Part shown: positions 1 through 8,482 of the stretch, piece by piece | Numbering within the stretch: position 1 is the stretch's first letter | Layout of the letters: each line of letters opens with the position of its first letter | From: an uncultured Oscillibacter sp. | Lineage (GTDB): Bacteria > Bacillota > Clostridia > Oscillospirales > Oscillospiraceae | Direction of reading: 5' to 3' | Length of the DNA stretch: 64,000 nucleotides | Assembly (NCBI GenBank): GCA_910585385.1 | Contig: CAJUDV010000006.1 | Span: 11,576-75,575 of the forward strand | Position numbers and translations under genes: made by a program | The notes under the pieces: model-generated | Databases searched by the model: none | What the model was told of the DNA's origin: nothing | Seen by the model: only the letters and a program-made list of their open reading frames with translations

Positions 1-1059
1 GACGGCGGCGAGGGCATCGCCATCCTCAACCCCGACGAGCGCACCCGGGGCGAGTACCTGGCCCGCCAGGAGGCGTTTTTGAAACGCAGGGCCGCCCTGG
101 ACGTCTACCGGAACCAGGCCACTGTGGACGCCGACGGCAAACAGTACGGCCTGTACGCCAATATCGGCTCCCCCGAAGAGGCGGAGGCCGCGGCGCAGTC
201 CGGCGCGGAGGGCATCGGATTGTTCCGCACGGAATTCCTCTTTATGAACCGCGCCAGCCTGCCGGACGAGACCGTGCAGTACGAGGCGTACAGAGCTGTC
301 TCCCAGACCATGGCGGGGAAAGAGGTCATCATCCGCACATTGGACGTGGGCGGCGACAAGGCCATTGAGTACCTGGGTATGGACAAGGAGGAAAATCCCT
401 TCCTGGGCCACCGGGCCATCCGCTACTGCCTGGACCGGCCGGAGCTGTACAAGGTTCAGCTCCGGGCGCTGCTGCGGGCCGGGGCGGAAAACCGCAACAT
501 CAAGATCATGCTGCCCCTGGTGACCTGCGTGGACGAGGTGCGGGACGCCCGGGAGCTGCTGGAACAGTGCAAAAAAGAGCTGGAGGAGGCCGGCGTCCCC
601 TATGACAAGGACATCGCCCTGGGCGCTATGATCGAGACCCCGGCGGCGGCCCTTATCGCCGACCTGCTGGCCCGGGAGTGCGACTTCTTCTCCATCGGCA
701 CCAACGACTTGACCCAGTACACCATGGCGGTGGACCGGGGCAATGCCAAGGTGGAAAAGCTCTACTCCCCCTTCCAGCCGGCGGTGCTCCGGTCCATCCA
801 AAACGTCATCACCGCCGCCCGGGAGGCGGGCATCCCCGTGGGCATGTGCGGCGAGGCCGCCGCGGACCCCCGTCTGCTGCCGCTGCTGATGACCTGGGGT
901 CTGGACGAGTTCTCCGTCAGCGCGTCGGCGGTGCTGCCCACCCGGGCCGCCATCCGCCAGTGGCTGGGGAGCGAGGCCCGGAAGGTCACCCAGGAGGCCA
1001 TGGGCCTTTCCACCCTGGCCGGGGTGGAGGGCTATCTGGCCGGCTCCACCGCCCAGTAG
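1..1059 (+). CDS. ptsI: PTS enzyme I (phosphoenolpyruvate-protein phosphotransferase), 5' truncated
   Basis: The reading frame is open from base 1, so the gene runs off the left edge and about 352 C-terminal residues remain. Enzyme I takes phosphate from PEP and passes it to HPr in the cytoplasm, feeding all PTS permeases. The part seen is the PEP-binding TIM barrel. It holds GIGLFRTEFLFM, RTLDVGGDKAIEYL, the DFFSIGTNDLTQYTMAVDR signature and the GMCGEAAADP loop with the catalytic cysteine. The swivelling phosphohistidine domain is mostly outside the window. An internal TTG at 79 is not the start, because homology continues upstream (DGGEG at the edge). The mannitol permease follows after 129 bases with no clear terminator between, so co-transcription is likely. 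Confidence 0.97.
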   Translation, partial: DGGEGIAILNPDERTRGEYLARQEAFLKRRAALDVYRNQATVDADGKQYGLYANIGSPEEAEAAAQSGAEGIGLFRTEFLFMNRASLPDETVQYEAYRAVSQTMAGKEVIIRTLDVGGDKAIEYLGMDKEENPFLGHRAIRYCLDRPELYKVQLRALLRAGAENRNIKIMLPLVTCVDEVRDARELLEQCKKELEEAGVPYDKDIALGAMIETPAAALIADLLARECDFFSIGTNDLTQYTMAVDRGNAKVEKLYSPFQPAVLRSIQNVITAAREAGIPVGMCGEAAADPRLLPLLMTWGLDEFSVSASAVLPTRAAIRQWLGSEARKVTQEAMGLSTLAGVEGYLAGSTAQ

Positions 1060-1188
1060 GGAGCGCCCCTCCGGACGGCCTGTTCCCACGCCTTGCGCAG
1101 CCTTAAACCCCTAACCAAACCGGGCCAAATCCCGCCAGGCCGCCGAGGGCGGCCCCCTTACAACGCAAATTGGAAAGGAGATCCTCCT

Positions 1189-3087
1189 GTGAAAGAGCGC
1201 GTTCAAAAATTTGGGCGGTTCCTCAGCGGCATGGTGATGCCCAACATCGGGGCCTTCATCGCCTGGGGCCTCATCGCCGCCCTGTTCATCCCCGACGGCT
1301 GGCTGGGCAAGTGGGGCCCCGCCGGAACCATCAACAACATGGTGGGCCCCATGCTCTCCTACCTGCTGCCCATCCTCATCGGCTACACCGGCGGCAGGGC
1401 CGTGGGCGGCCAGAAGGGCGCTGTCACCGGCGCGCTGGCCACCCTGGGCGCCATCGCCTCCACCGAGAGCACCATGTTCATCGGCGCCATGATCTGCGGC
1501 CCCTTGGGCGGCTGGTGCATCAAGAAGTTCGACCAGTCCATGGAGGGGCACATCCCCGCCGGCTTTGAGATGGTGGTCAACAACTTCTCCGTGGGCATCA
1601 TCGGCGGCATCCTGGCCGTGCTGTCCATCTTCGTCATCGGCCCCGCCTGCGTGGTGGTCACGGACATCCTGGGCTCCGGCGTCGGCTTCCTGGTGGAGCA
1701 CAGCCTGCTGCCCCTCACCGCCGTGCTGGTGGAGCCCGCCAAGGTGCTCTTCCTGAACAACGCCATCAACCACGGCGTCTTCACCCCCATCGGCACCGCC
1801 GAGGCCCTGGAGGCCGGCAAATCCATTCTGTTCATGATCGAGTCCAACCCCGGCCCCGGCTTAGGTCTCCTGCTGGCCTACTGCGTGGCCGGCAAGAAGG
1901 AGACCCGCTCCTCCGCCGGCGCCGCCGCCTTCATCCAGTTCGTGGGCGGCATCCATGAGATCTACTTCCCCTATGTATTGATGAACCCCATCGTCATTCT
2001 GGGGCCCATGATCGGCAACATCGCGGGTATTTTCACCCTGTCCATGCTGGGCGGCGGCCTGGTGGCCGCGGCCTCTCCCGGCAGCATCATCGCCGAGATG
2101 CTCATGACCCCCAAGGGCGGCTACATCGCCAACATCGCCGGCATCGCCGTGGCCGCTGTGGTCAGCTTCCTGATCTCCGCCTTCCTGCTGAAGTTCTTCG
2201 GCAAGGACGCCAGCCTGGAGGAGGCCCAGGCCCAGGTGGCCGCCAACAAGGCCGCCAGCAAGGGCCAGGCTATTCCCGCCGCCTCCACCGGGGCCTCTGT
2301 GGACGCCAGGGACGTGCGCAAGATCGTCTTCGCCTGCGACGCGGGCATGGGCTCCTCCGCCATGGGCGCCACCATGGTCCGCAACAAGCTCAAAGACGCC
2401 GGCATCACCGGCATCGAGGTCATCCACCACCCTGTCAGCGAGATCCCCGGGGACTGCCAGATTGTGGTGACCCACCATGAGCTCTCCGGCCGGGCCGCCC
2501 AGCGGGCCCCCCAGGCCCGGATCATCCCCATCAAGAACTTCATGGGCGCGCCGGAGTACGACGTGCTGGTAAAGGAACTCCTGGACGCCCGGAAAGACGT
2601 CCCGGCCCCGGCCCCCGCCGCCATGGAGACCCCTGAGGCGGAGGAATCTCCCGCCGCCGTCACCCTGCTGGAGAGGAAGAACATCGTCCTGGGCTGCGCC
2701 CCCGTCACCCCCGAGGAGGCCATCCAGGCCTGCGGAAGGCGCATGGTAGACAGCGGCTACGTGGACGAGGCCTATATCCAGGGCATGCTGGACCGGGAGG
2801 CCAGCTTCTCCGTGGCCATCGGCAGCCATGTGGCCATTCCCCACGGCACCAACGACGTCAAGCCCCTCATCAAGCGCACCGGCGTGGTGGTCATGACCTA
2901 TCCCGACGGCATCGACTGGAACGGCGACAAGGTAAAGCTGGTGGTGGGCATCGCCGCCAAGGGCGACGAGCACCTGGAGATCCTGGGCCGCATCGTGGGC
3001 ATCGCCTCCACCGACGAGGACACCGACGCCCTGGTGGCCTCCGCCGACACGGAGACCCTGTTCAAAAAGCTCAACGGCCTGGCGTAA
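1189..3087 (+). CDS. mtlA: PTS mannitol transporter subunit IICBA
   Basis: A full-length 632-residue fused permease that imports and phosphorylates mannitol to mannitol-1-phosphate. The domain order is IIC (about residues 1-345, membrane), IIB (about 375-470) and IIA (about 490-632). IIB carries the phosphocysteine in FACDAGMGSSA (Cys383) and IIA the phosphohistidine in AIPHGTNDVKP (His552), close to their positions in E. coli MtlA. The GTG at 1189 is chosen because AAAGGAG (1174-1180) sits 8 bases upstream and the protein then starts VKERVQKFGRFLSGMV, as in the family; the frame is open further upstream. No mtlD or mtlR lies beside it; neighbouring ptsI supplies the phosphate. A strong hairpin terminator follows. 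Confidence 0.97.
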   Translation: MKERVQKFGRFLSGMVMPNIGAFIAWGLIAALFIPDGWLGKWGPAGTINNMVGPMLSYLLPILIGYTGGRAVGGQKGAVTGALATLGAIASTESTMFIGAMICGPLGGWCIKKFDQSMEGHIPAGFEMVVNNFSVGIIGGILAVLSIFVIGPACVVVTDILGSGVGFLVEHSLLPLTAVLVEPAKVLFLNNAINHGVFTPIGTAEALEAGKSILFMIESNPGPGLGLLLAYCVAGKKETRSSAGAAAFIQFVGGIHEIYFPYVLMNPIVILGPMIGNIAGIFTLSMLGGGLVAAASPGSIIAEMLMTPKGGYIANIAGIAVAAVVSFLISAFLLKFFGKDASLEEAQAQVAANKAASKGQAIPAASTGASVDARDVRKIVFACDAGMGSSAMGATMVRNKLKDAGITGIEVIHHPVSEIPGDCQIVVTHHELSGRAAQRAPQARIIPIKNFMGAPEYDVLVKELLDARKDVPAPAPAAMETPEAEESPAAVTLLERKNIVLGCAPVTPEEAIQACGRRMVDSGYVDEAYIQGMLDREASFSVAIGSHVAIPHGTNDVKPLIKRTGVVVMTYPDGIDWNGDKVKLVVGIAAKGDEHLEILGRIVGIASTDEDTDALVASADTETLFKKLNGLA

Positions 3088-3120
3088 TCCCGCCCTCCCG
3101 CCTGATTGATTTTCCAAAAA

Positions 3121-3153
3121 GCACCCCCGGCCCTGGAGGGCCGGGGGTGCTTT
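3121..3153. terminator. Bidirectional hairpin terminator after mtlA
   Basis: A perfect 13-bp stem (GCACCCCCGGCCC, loop TGGA) spans 3121-3150. It is preceded by AAAAA and followed by TTT, so it can serve both mtlA and the convergent minus-strand operon ending at 3159. Confidence 0.85.
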
Positions 3154-3158
3154 GCATG

Positions 3159-3473
3159 TCACGTTTCCTCCGCCTCTCCGTCCCCGCCGGGGTCCTTCGA
3201 CTCCTCCGGCAGGGCCTCCGGCTCCTCCGGGTCCTGGGGGGCCGGGGTCCAGTAGAGCCGCCAGGCCAAAAACAACAGCGCCGCGGCGCCGCCGCCCAGG
3301 ATCACCACCCCCAGCACCAGCATGTGGAGGGCGGGCCGGGACGCTCCCGGCGTAAAGTAGGGGTCCAGCAGCTGAAAGAGCAGGTACCCCAGGTACAGTC
3401 CGCACATGGCATACAATCCCGCCCGGCTCTGCCGGCTGGGGGCGGGCCGCTCCGGCCGTTCACGTTTTGCCAT
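3159..3473 (-). CDS. Small two-helix membrane protein of unknown function
   Basis: I do not recognise a family. The 104-residue protein has a basic N-terminus (MAKRERPERP), two hydrophobic segments near residues 20-40 and 49-70 (around YLGYLLFQLL and MLVLGVVILGG), and an acidic, proline-rich C-terminal tail. A GAGGAGAG ribosome binding site precedes the ATG. It starts 16 bases after the sugar isomerase stop codon and is probably the last gene of the MATE-isomerase operon. No catalytic motif is visible. Confidence 0.7.
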   Translation of the reverse strand: MAKRERPERPAPSRQSRAGLYAMCGLYLGYLLFQLLDPYFTPGASRPALHMLVLGVVILGGGAAALLFLAWRLYWTPAPQDPEEPEALPEESKDPGGDGEAEET

Positions 3474-3489
3474 CCGTATCTCTCCTCTC

Positions 3490-4410
3490 TCAAAGGGCGT
3501 CCCGCAGCGTCCGCAGGGAGGCCAGGTGCCCCTCCAGCATGGGCAGCGTCATGTCCTCCATCTCCAGCGCCACGTCTTCGTCATAGCCGCTCATCCGCGC
3601 CACGGAGAAGAACTCCCGCCACCACTGGGTCCCGTGGCCGGAGCCCACCGCCACATAGTTCCACGCCCGGTCCCGGAACGCGCCGATGGGCTTGGCGTCC
3701 AGCATCCCGTTGGGCCCGCTCATCCGCCGCTCCGGCCGGGCGTCCTTGCCGTGGATGTGGTAGAGAGCGCCCCACTCCCCCAGCACCCGGGCGGCCTCCA
3801 TGGGGTCTCCTCCCATCCAGAAGAGGTGGGAGGGGTCCAGATTCATTCCCACCAGGGGACCTACCGCCGTCCGCAGGCGCAGCAGTGTCTCCGGGTTGTA
3901 CACCAGCTGCATCCCGTGGTTCTCCAGGGCGATGCGCTCGACGCCGTGCTCCGCCGCTAACCGCTCCAGCTCCCGCCACTTAGGAACCGCCACCTCGTTC
4001 CACTGGTAGTCCAGAATCTCCTGTGTCTCCGGCGGCCAGGAGGCGGTGATCCACACCGGCGTCCGGTCCCCGGGGCACCCGGCGGGCAGGCCGCTCATCA
4101 TCACGATCTTCCGCACTCCCAGCAGCTCCGCCAGGCGGAAGGTCTTCACCGTCACCTCCCAGTCCCGCTTATAGGCCAGGGGATTGCCGGAGCAGTTCAG
4201 GGCGCAGAGCGCCAGCCCCCGCCGCCGCTGGGCCTCCAGCCAGCGCTCCCGGACGGTTCCGGAGGCCAGCAGGCCCTCCAGGTCCGCGTGGGGGGCCGCG
4301 GACCAGTTGCCCGTGGCGATCTCCAATGCCCCAATCCCCTCCCGGACGCAGAAGTCCAGCATCTCCTCATAGGGCATGTCCAACGTGCAGGTCTTAATGG
4401 CAAGTCTCAT
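3490..4410 (-). CDS. Sugar phosphate isomerase/epimerase family protein (AP endonuclease 2-like TIM barrel)
   Basis: A 306-residue xylose-isomerase-like TIM barrel. The acidic and histidine metal ligands sit in the expected strands: IGALEIATG, IALENHG, MNLDPSHLFWMGGD, YHIHGKDARP and VALEMEDM near the C-terminus. Members of this family isomerise or epimerise keto-sugars or inositols; the substrate here cannot be told. The ATG at 4410 is preferred over upstream in-frame codons because it has GAGAGGAGGA just upstream and forms an ATGA overlap with the stop of the MATE gene, which implies translational coupling. Confidence 0.88.
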   Translation of the reverse strand: MRLAIKTCTLDMPYEEMLDFCVREGIGALEIATGNWSAAPHADLEGLLASGTVRERWLEAQRRRGLALCALNCSGNPLAYKRDWEVTVKTFRLAELLGVRKIVMMSGLPAGCPGDRTPVWITASWPPETQEILDYQWNEVAVPKWRELERLAAEHGVERIALENHGMQLVYNPETLLRLRTAVGPLVGMNLDPSHLFWMGGDPMEAARVLGEWGALYHIHGKDARPERRMSGPNGMLDAKPIGAFRDRAWNYVAVGSGHGTQWWREFFSVARMSGYDEDVALEMEDMTLPMLEGHLASLRTLRDAL

Positions 4411-5783
4411 GCCGATTCCTCCTCTCCGCCGCCAGGCCGGGTGACGCTTTTTACCCACTTCCAGCTGTGGAGCCGGAGGGCCACGGGAATAATCTTATAG
4501 AGCTGGTCCCACTTCAGCAAAAAGAACACCGCCGCCGGGGGCCACATCCACCAGAAGGCCGCCGCAGCGGACAAAGGCACCACGACGCCCCACATGCTGA
4601 CCAGGTTCATCCTGGCGCTGAAGGCCGTGTCTCCGCCGCCCCGGATGATGCCGTTGTCGCAGGACATCTGGTAGGCTGTGCCCACCGTGGTCAGGGCGAT
4701 GACCGCCATGAACCGGAGGGCCAGCTCCCTGGCCCGGGCCGTCAGGGCCCCGCCAAACACCGCCAAGACGGGCCGCCGCAGCAAAAAGATAGCCCCGCCG
4801 GAGAGAAGGCCGATTCCCACGAACAGCACCTGGAGGGTGGCCACCAGGGGCCGCAGCGCCTCTCGCCGTCCGCCGCCGATGGTCTTTCCCACCACGATGC
4901 CGGAGGCGGAGGCCGCGCCGTAGGCCGCCACGGAGAGCACCTGGTAGACCTGCACGGCGATGGCGTTGGCCGCCGTCACATCCCCGCCCAGGTGGCCCAG
5001 GATGCCGGTCTGCACCATCTGGGCCACGCCCCACAGGGCCTGGTTCACCAGCACCGGCGCGGAGACGCGGCTGTAATCCCGGATATAGCTCTTATCGATG
5101 AAGAGAAGCTTTTTCAGCGTCAGGTTCAGCCGCCGCTCCCGGTATTTCAGGAACCAGACCACGATCAAAAGCTCCACGCACCGGGATACCAGGGTGGCCA
5201 TGGCCGCCCCCCGGACGCCCAGCTCCGGAAAGCCCCAGCGTCCGTAGATCAGCACGTAGTTCAAAGACACGTTGATGCACAGCGTGGAGAAGGCCACGGC
5301 GTATCCGATTTTCACAATGCCCACGGACCGCAGGGAGGCCACCAGGATATTGGTGACGGTGAAGATCACGTATGTAAAGCAGATGATCTGAAAATACCGC
5401 GCCCCCTGGGCGACGACCGCCTCCTCGTTGGACAGCAGCCTCAGCAGCGCCTCCGGGGCCATGAGCACCAGGGCGAACAGCGCCGCCGCCAGCGCCCCGC
5501 CGAACCGCAGGGCCGCACCGATGATGTGGGGGATGGGCTCCAGGTCCCGTTTTCCCCAATACTGCGCCCCCAGCACCACGGCCCCCTCCCCCGCGCCGGT
5601 GACCAGCATCTGCAGCAAAAACTGCACCTGATTGCACAGACTCACGCCGCTCATGGCGTCCTGGCTGTACCGCCCCAGCATCACCGTGTCCATCATATTC
5701 ACGCCGAAGGTCAGCAGGTTCTGGAGGGCCAGGGACAGCGTCAGGGCAAAAAAGGCGCAGTAAAATCGCTTCTCTCGAATCAT
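4407..5783 (-). CDS. MATE family efflux transporter
   Basis: A 458-residue, 12-helix MATE (MatE/NorM/DinF-type) exporter. Members extrude drugs or metabolites from the cytoplasm in exchange for Na+ or H+. The N-terminal helix carries the typical FGVNMMDTVMLGRYS and a second homologous half begins around residue 230 with the VLVNQALWGVAQMVQTGILGHLG repeat region. The ATG at 5783 is chosen because GGAGGA lies 9 bases upstream; the frame extends 33 codons further without family similarity. It heads an operon with the isomerase (ATGA overlap) and a small membrane protein. A consensus-like promoter lies at 5821-5849. Confidence 0.93.
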   Translation of the reverse strand: MIREKRFYCAFFALTLSLALQNLLTFGVNMMDTVMLGRYSQDAMSGVSLCNQVQFLLQMLVTGAGEGAVVLGAQYWGKRDLEPIPHIIGAALRFGGALAAALFALVLMAPEALLRLLSNEEAVVAQGARYFQIICFTYVIFTVTNILVASLRSVGIVKIGYAVAFSTLCINVSLNYVLIYGRWGFPELGVRGAAMATLVSRCVELLIVVWFLKYRERRLNLTLKKLLFIDKSYIRDYSRVSAPVLVNQALWGVAQMVQTGILGHLGGDVTAANAIAVQVYQVLSVAAYGAASASGIVVGKTIGGGRREALRPLVATLQVLFVGIGLLSGGAIFLLRRPVLAVFGGALTARARELALRFMAVIALTTVGTAYQMSCDNGIIRGGGDTAFSARMNLVSMWGVVVPLSAAAAFWWMWPPAAVFFLLKWDQLYKIIPVALRLHSWKWVKSVTRPGGGEEESA

Positions 5784-5820
5784 AGCCGGGTATCTCCTCC
5801 GCCTGGGGAATGATGGGAAG

Positions 5821-5849
5821 AGTATACCCCAGCGCCGAGAGATTATCAA
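5821..5849 (-). promoter_or_regulatory. Sigma-A-type promoter of the MATE operon
   Basis: On the minus strand TTGATA (5844-5849) and TATACT (5821-5826) are separated by 17 bases, about 38 bases upstream of the chosen start codon. Confidence 0.7.
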
Positions 5850-5934
5850 GGATTTCTTTTCCCCTATGGGGAGTTTCCACAAAGGTATGTCCCATTATTG
5901 TACACAAGGGCGCTGGAAAAAGGTTGACCTTTTC

Positions 5935-5962
5935 TTGCTTTTCCGGCATCAGATGGTATAAT
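5935..5962 (+). promoter_or_regulatory. Sigma-A-type promoter of the nucleobase permease gene
   Basis: TTGCTT (5935-5940) and a perfect TATAAT (5957-5962) are 16 bases apart, giving a short leader of about 30 bases. No purine riboswitch fits in so short a leader. Confidence 0.65.
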
Positions 5963-5997
5963 GGAAAACAGTGATTATATTAAAGGAGAGTATGCCT

Positions 5998-7347
5998 ATG
6001 CCCCCCTCTGATTCCCGCCTGCTGTTCCAGTTCCACGGAAGGCCTCCTCTGGGCGCCTCCGTCTCCCTGGCCCTCCAGCACCTGGTGGCCATGATCGTGG
6101 GCTGCGTCACGCCGCCCATCATCATCGCCGGGGCCATCGGCCTCAGCCAGGCGGACCGGGTGCTGCTCATCCAGGCCTCCCTGGTGATGTCCGCCGTGTC
6201 CACTCTGCTCCAGCTGTTCCCCATCGGGGGCCGGTTCGGCTCCGGCCTTCCGGTGATTTTGGGCGTCAGCTTCGCGTACCTCCCCAGTATGCAGGCCATC
6301 GCCGCCTCCGGCGGCGGCGTGTCCGCCATCGCCGGGGCCATGCTGGTGGGCGGCGTGGTGGCCATCGTCGTGGGCCTCTTCGTCAAGAAGATCCGCCTGC
6401 TGTTCCCCCCGGTGATCACCGGCACGGTGGTGTTCACCATCGGCCTCTCCCTCTACCCCACCGCCATCAACTACATGGCCGGCGGCACGGGCAACACCTA
6501 CGAATCCGTTATGGCAAAGGGACTGCCGGAGGCCATGGTGTACGGCTCCTGGCAGAACTGGCTCATCGCCATCCTGACCCTGGCGGCGGTGATGGTTCTC
6601 AACAACCGGGGCAAAGGCGTGTGCAAGCTGGCCTCCATCCTTCTGGGCATGGTCTTCGGCTACATCGCGGCGCTGTGCTTCGGCATGGTAAGCTTTGCCG
6701 ACGTGGGGGACGCCGCCTGGTTCTCCCTGCCCCGTTTTCTCCACTTCGGCGTCAGCTTCGACCTGCCCTCCTGCGTGGCCCTGGGCCTGCTGTTCGCCAT
6801 CAATGCCATCCAGGCCATCGGCGACTTCACCGCCACCACCGTGGGCGGCATGGACCGTGACCCCACGGACAGCGAGCTCCAGGGCGGCATCATCGCCTAC
6901 GGCGCGGCCAATATCCTGGCGGCCCTCTTTGGCGGCCTGCCCACGGCCACCTATTCCCAGAACGTGGGCATCGTCACCACCAACAAGGTGGTGAACCGGA
7001 CGGTATTCACCCTGACGGGGGCGTTTTTGCTGCTGGCGGGGGTGTCCCCCAAGTTCGCGGCGGTGCTGACCACCATCCCCCAGTGCGTGCTGGGAGGCGC
7101 CACCATCACCGTGTTCTCCACCATCGCCATGACGGGCATGCGGCTCATCGCCTCTCAGGACCTGACGGCCCGGAACACCACCATCGTGGGCCTCTCCGCC
7201 GCCCTGGGCGTAGGCATCTCCCAGGCCAGCGCCTCCCTGAGCCAGTTTCCCGACAGCTTCACCATGATCTTCGGCAAGTCCCCGGTGGTCATCGCCACGC
7301 TGATGGCGGTGGCTCTGAACCTGATCCTGCCCAAAGAGGAGCACTAG
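5998..7347 (+). CDS. NCS2 family nucleobase:cation symporter (uracil/xanthine permease)
   Basis: A 449-residue polytopic membrane protein of the UraA/XanQ/PbuX family, importing a nucleobase (xanthine, uric acid or uracil class) with a proton or sodium ion. Family signatures are the N-terminal LALQHLVAMIVG, the FGSGLPVILGVSFAY half-helix region, AINAIQAIGDFTATT and the GGLPTATYSQNVGI motif. AAAGGAG (5982-5988) lies 9 bases before the ATG at 5998 but only 3 before an in-frame ATG at 5992, so 5998 is the better start. Four bases after its stop lies the ICMT-like gene. Xanthine-type specificity is possible but not proven. Confidence 0.92.
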   Translation: MPPSDSRLLFQFHGRPPLGASVSLALQHLVAMIVGCVTPPIIIAGAIGLSQADRVLLIQASLVMSAVSTLLQLFPIGGRFGSGLPVILGVSFAYLPSMQAIAASGGGVSAIAGAMLVGGVVAIVVGLFVKKIRLLFPPVITGTVVFTIGLSLYPTAINYMAGGTGNTYESVMAKGLPEAMVYGSWQNWLIAILTLAAVMVLNNRGKGVCKLASILLGMVFGYIAALCFGMVSFADVGDAAWFSLPRFLHFGVSFDLPSCVALGLLFAINAIQAIGDFTATTVGGMDRDPTDSELQGGIIAYGAANILAALFGGLPTATYSQNVGIVTTNKVVNRTVFTLTGAFLLLAGVSPKFAAVLTTIPQCVLGGATITVFSTIAMTGMRLIASQDLTARNTTIVGLSAALGVGISQASASLSQFPDSFTMIFGKSPVVIATLMAVALNLILPKEEH

Positions 7348-7351
7348 GCGG

Positions 7352-7873
7352 ATGAACGGTCTGTGGCTGCTGCTCCCCTTTCTGCTGATCCGGTTTGGAC
7401 TGCTGGCCATTTTCAGCCGGGAGGCCGTGGGCCGGGCGGCCCATTTCGCCCCCATGGCAGGCGGAGAGCGGGCAGCCTGCTGGGTCTATCAGCTCTCCAA
7501 CGCGGCGCTGCTTCTGTACCTGCCCTTTCTCCGGGTCCGGGCGGCAGGGTCCCTCCCCTTTTTCGCGGGGCTGATGTGCTACCTCGGCGGCCTGGCCCTC
7601 TGCGCCGCCTCCATGGCCGGCTTCGCCGCCCCCTCCGGCGGGGGACTGCGCACCGGAGGGGTCTACCGGTTCTCCCGCAACCCCATGTATGTGTCCTACT
7701 TCCTGTGCTTCGCGGGGATGGCCCTTCTGGTCCGGTCGGCGGCGCTGGCGGCCATCGTCCTGGTGTTTCAGGTCTCCGCCCACTGGATCATTCTGGCGGA
7801 GGAGCGGTGGTGCCTGGAAACCTTCGGGGCTGACTACCGGCGGTACGCGGAGCGGGTCCGGCGCTATCTTTAA
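7352..7873 (+). CDS. Isoprenylcysteine carboxyl methyltransferase / phospholipid methyltransferase family protein
   Basis: A 173-residue membrane protein with about four helices. The C-terminal half has the SAM-binding signature of the ICMT/PEMT superfamily: a GVYRFSRNPMYVSYFL segment (residues near 105-120) followed by a distal WIILAEERWCLETFGADY segment with paired acidic residues. Bacterial members methylate small lipids or polyprenyl-linked substrates; the substrate is unknown here. It starts 4 bases after the permease stop and is followed by a terminator, so the two form an operon. Confidence 0.82.
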   Translation: MNGLWLLLPFLLIRFGLLAIFSREAVGRAAHFAPMAGGERAACWVYQLSNAALLLYLPFLRVRAAGSLPFFAGLMCYLGGLALCAASMAGFAAPSGGGLRTGGVYRFSRNPMYVSYFLCFAGMALLVRSAALAAIVLVFQVSAHWIILAEERWCLETFGADYRRYAERVRRYL

Positions 7874-7882
7874 AAGAAAAAC

Positions 7883-7916
7883 GGGGCGGCCCCCCTGGGG
7901 CCGCCCCGGTCCGCTT
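7883..7916. terminator. Hairpin terminator between convergent genes
   Basis: GGGGCGGCCCC/GGGGCCGCCCC forms an 11-bp stem (7883-7907), flanked by A-rich sequence (AAAAGAAAAA) on the left and TTTT on the right, so it can terminate both the methyltransferase and spoVAC transcripts. Confidence 0.75.
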
Positions 7917-8357
7917 TTATCCGCCCGTCAGCATCAGCACCACGCCGTAGATCACGCTGGCCAGGGTGCCGAACACGATCACCGGCCCCGCCACCAAGAA
8001 CATCTTGGCCGCCATGCCGGTGACGAAGCCCTCGCTCTTGAAGTCGATGGCCGGGGACACCACGGCGTTGGCGAAGCCGGTGATGGGCACCAGCGTCCCC
8101 GCGCCGCCGAAGCGGGCGATCTTGTTGTACAGATTCAGCCCTGTCAGCAGGGCGGACAGCAATACCAAAGAGCAGGAGGTGGCGGTGCCCGCGTCCTCCT
8201 GGCTCAATCCCGCCGCGGCCCAGCCGTTTTGAATCAGCTGGCCCAGCACGCAGATCAATCCGCCGATGACAAAGGCCAGAGCCACATCCTTTACCAGCGG
8301 GGACTTCTGTGCCCGCTGCTTTACATACTGCTGGTACTCCTGGGGTGACAGATCCAT
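7917..8357 (-). CDS. spoVAC: Stage V sporulation protein AC
   Basis: A 146-residue membrane protein matching SpoVAC rather than SpoVAE: it has LVLLSALLTGLNLYNKIARF, GAGTLVPITGFANAVVSPAI and FKSEGFVTGMAAKMF. In Bacillus, SpoVA proteins form the inner forespore membrane channel that loads dipicolinic acid during spore maturation and releases it at germination. The ATG at 8357 is preceded by GAGAGGGA; the in-frame ORF upstream (to 8480) has no homology. The usual partners spoVAD and spoVAE are not adjacent: it is a single gene between a methyltransferase and hemW. Confidence 0.9.
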   Translation of the reverse strand: MDLSPQEYQQYVKQRAQKSPLVKDVALAFVIGGLICVLGQLIQNGWAAAGLSQEDAGTATSCSLVLLSALLTGLNLYNKIARFGGAGTLVPITGFANAVVSPAIDFKSEGFVTGMAAKMFLVAGPVIVFGTLASVIYGVVLMLTGG

Positions 8358-8389
8358 GGGGAAATCCCTCTCTTCCGGAAAATTTCCCC

Positions 8390-8418
8390 TAGTGTCCCCC
8401 AACTGCCGCCAAATATGC
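8390..8418 (-). promoter_or_regulatory. Possible forespore sigma-G/sigma-F promoter of spoVAC
   Basis: On the minus strand GCATA (8414-8418) matches the GHATR -35 element of sigma-F/G and, 17 bases on, GACACTA (8390-8396) partly matches the CATnnTA -10. No good sigma-A promoter is present for this gene. The -10 has two mismatches, so the call is weak. Confidence 0.35.
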
Positions 8419-8422
8419 GTCC

Positions 8423-8451
8423 TTGCAAATCCGGGTGAAAAGAGGTATATT
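8423..8451 (+). promoter_or_regulatory. Sigma-A-type promoter of hemW
   Basis: TTGCAA (8423-8428) and TATATT (8446-8451) are 17 bases apart, 32 bases before the hemW start codon. Confidence 0.55.
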
Positions 8452-8482
8452 ATTCTCACAGCAAACTTTGGAGGGATCACCC

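Noticed and set aside
1861..3405. Long minus-strand ORF of about 514 codons opposite mtlA, and similar long ORFs opposite rnfC, dnaK, dnaJ, pyk, asnS and iorA
   Set aside because: They are low-complexity (Gly/His/Val/Asp-rich) shadows typical of GC-rich genes; the plus or minus partner in each case has clear family motifs.
5784..5997. Purine riboswitch before the NCS2 permease
   Set aside because: The inferred transcript leader is about 30 bases, too short for the aptamer; no paired P1-P3 structure seen.
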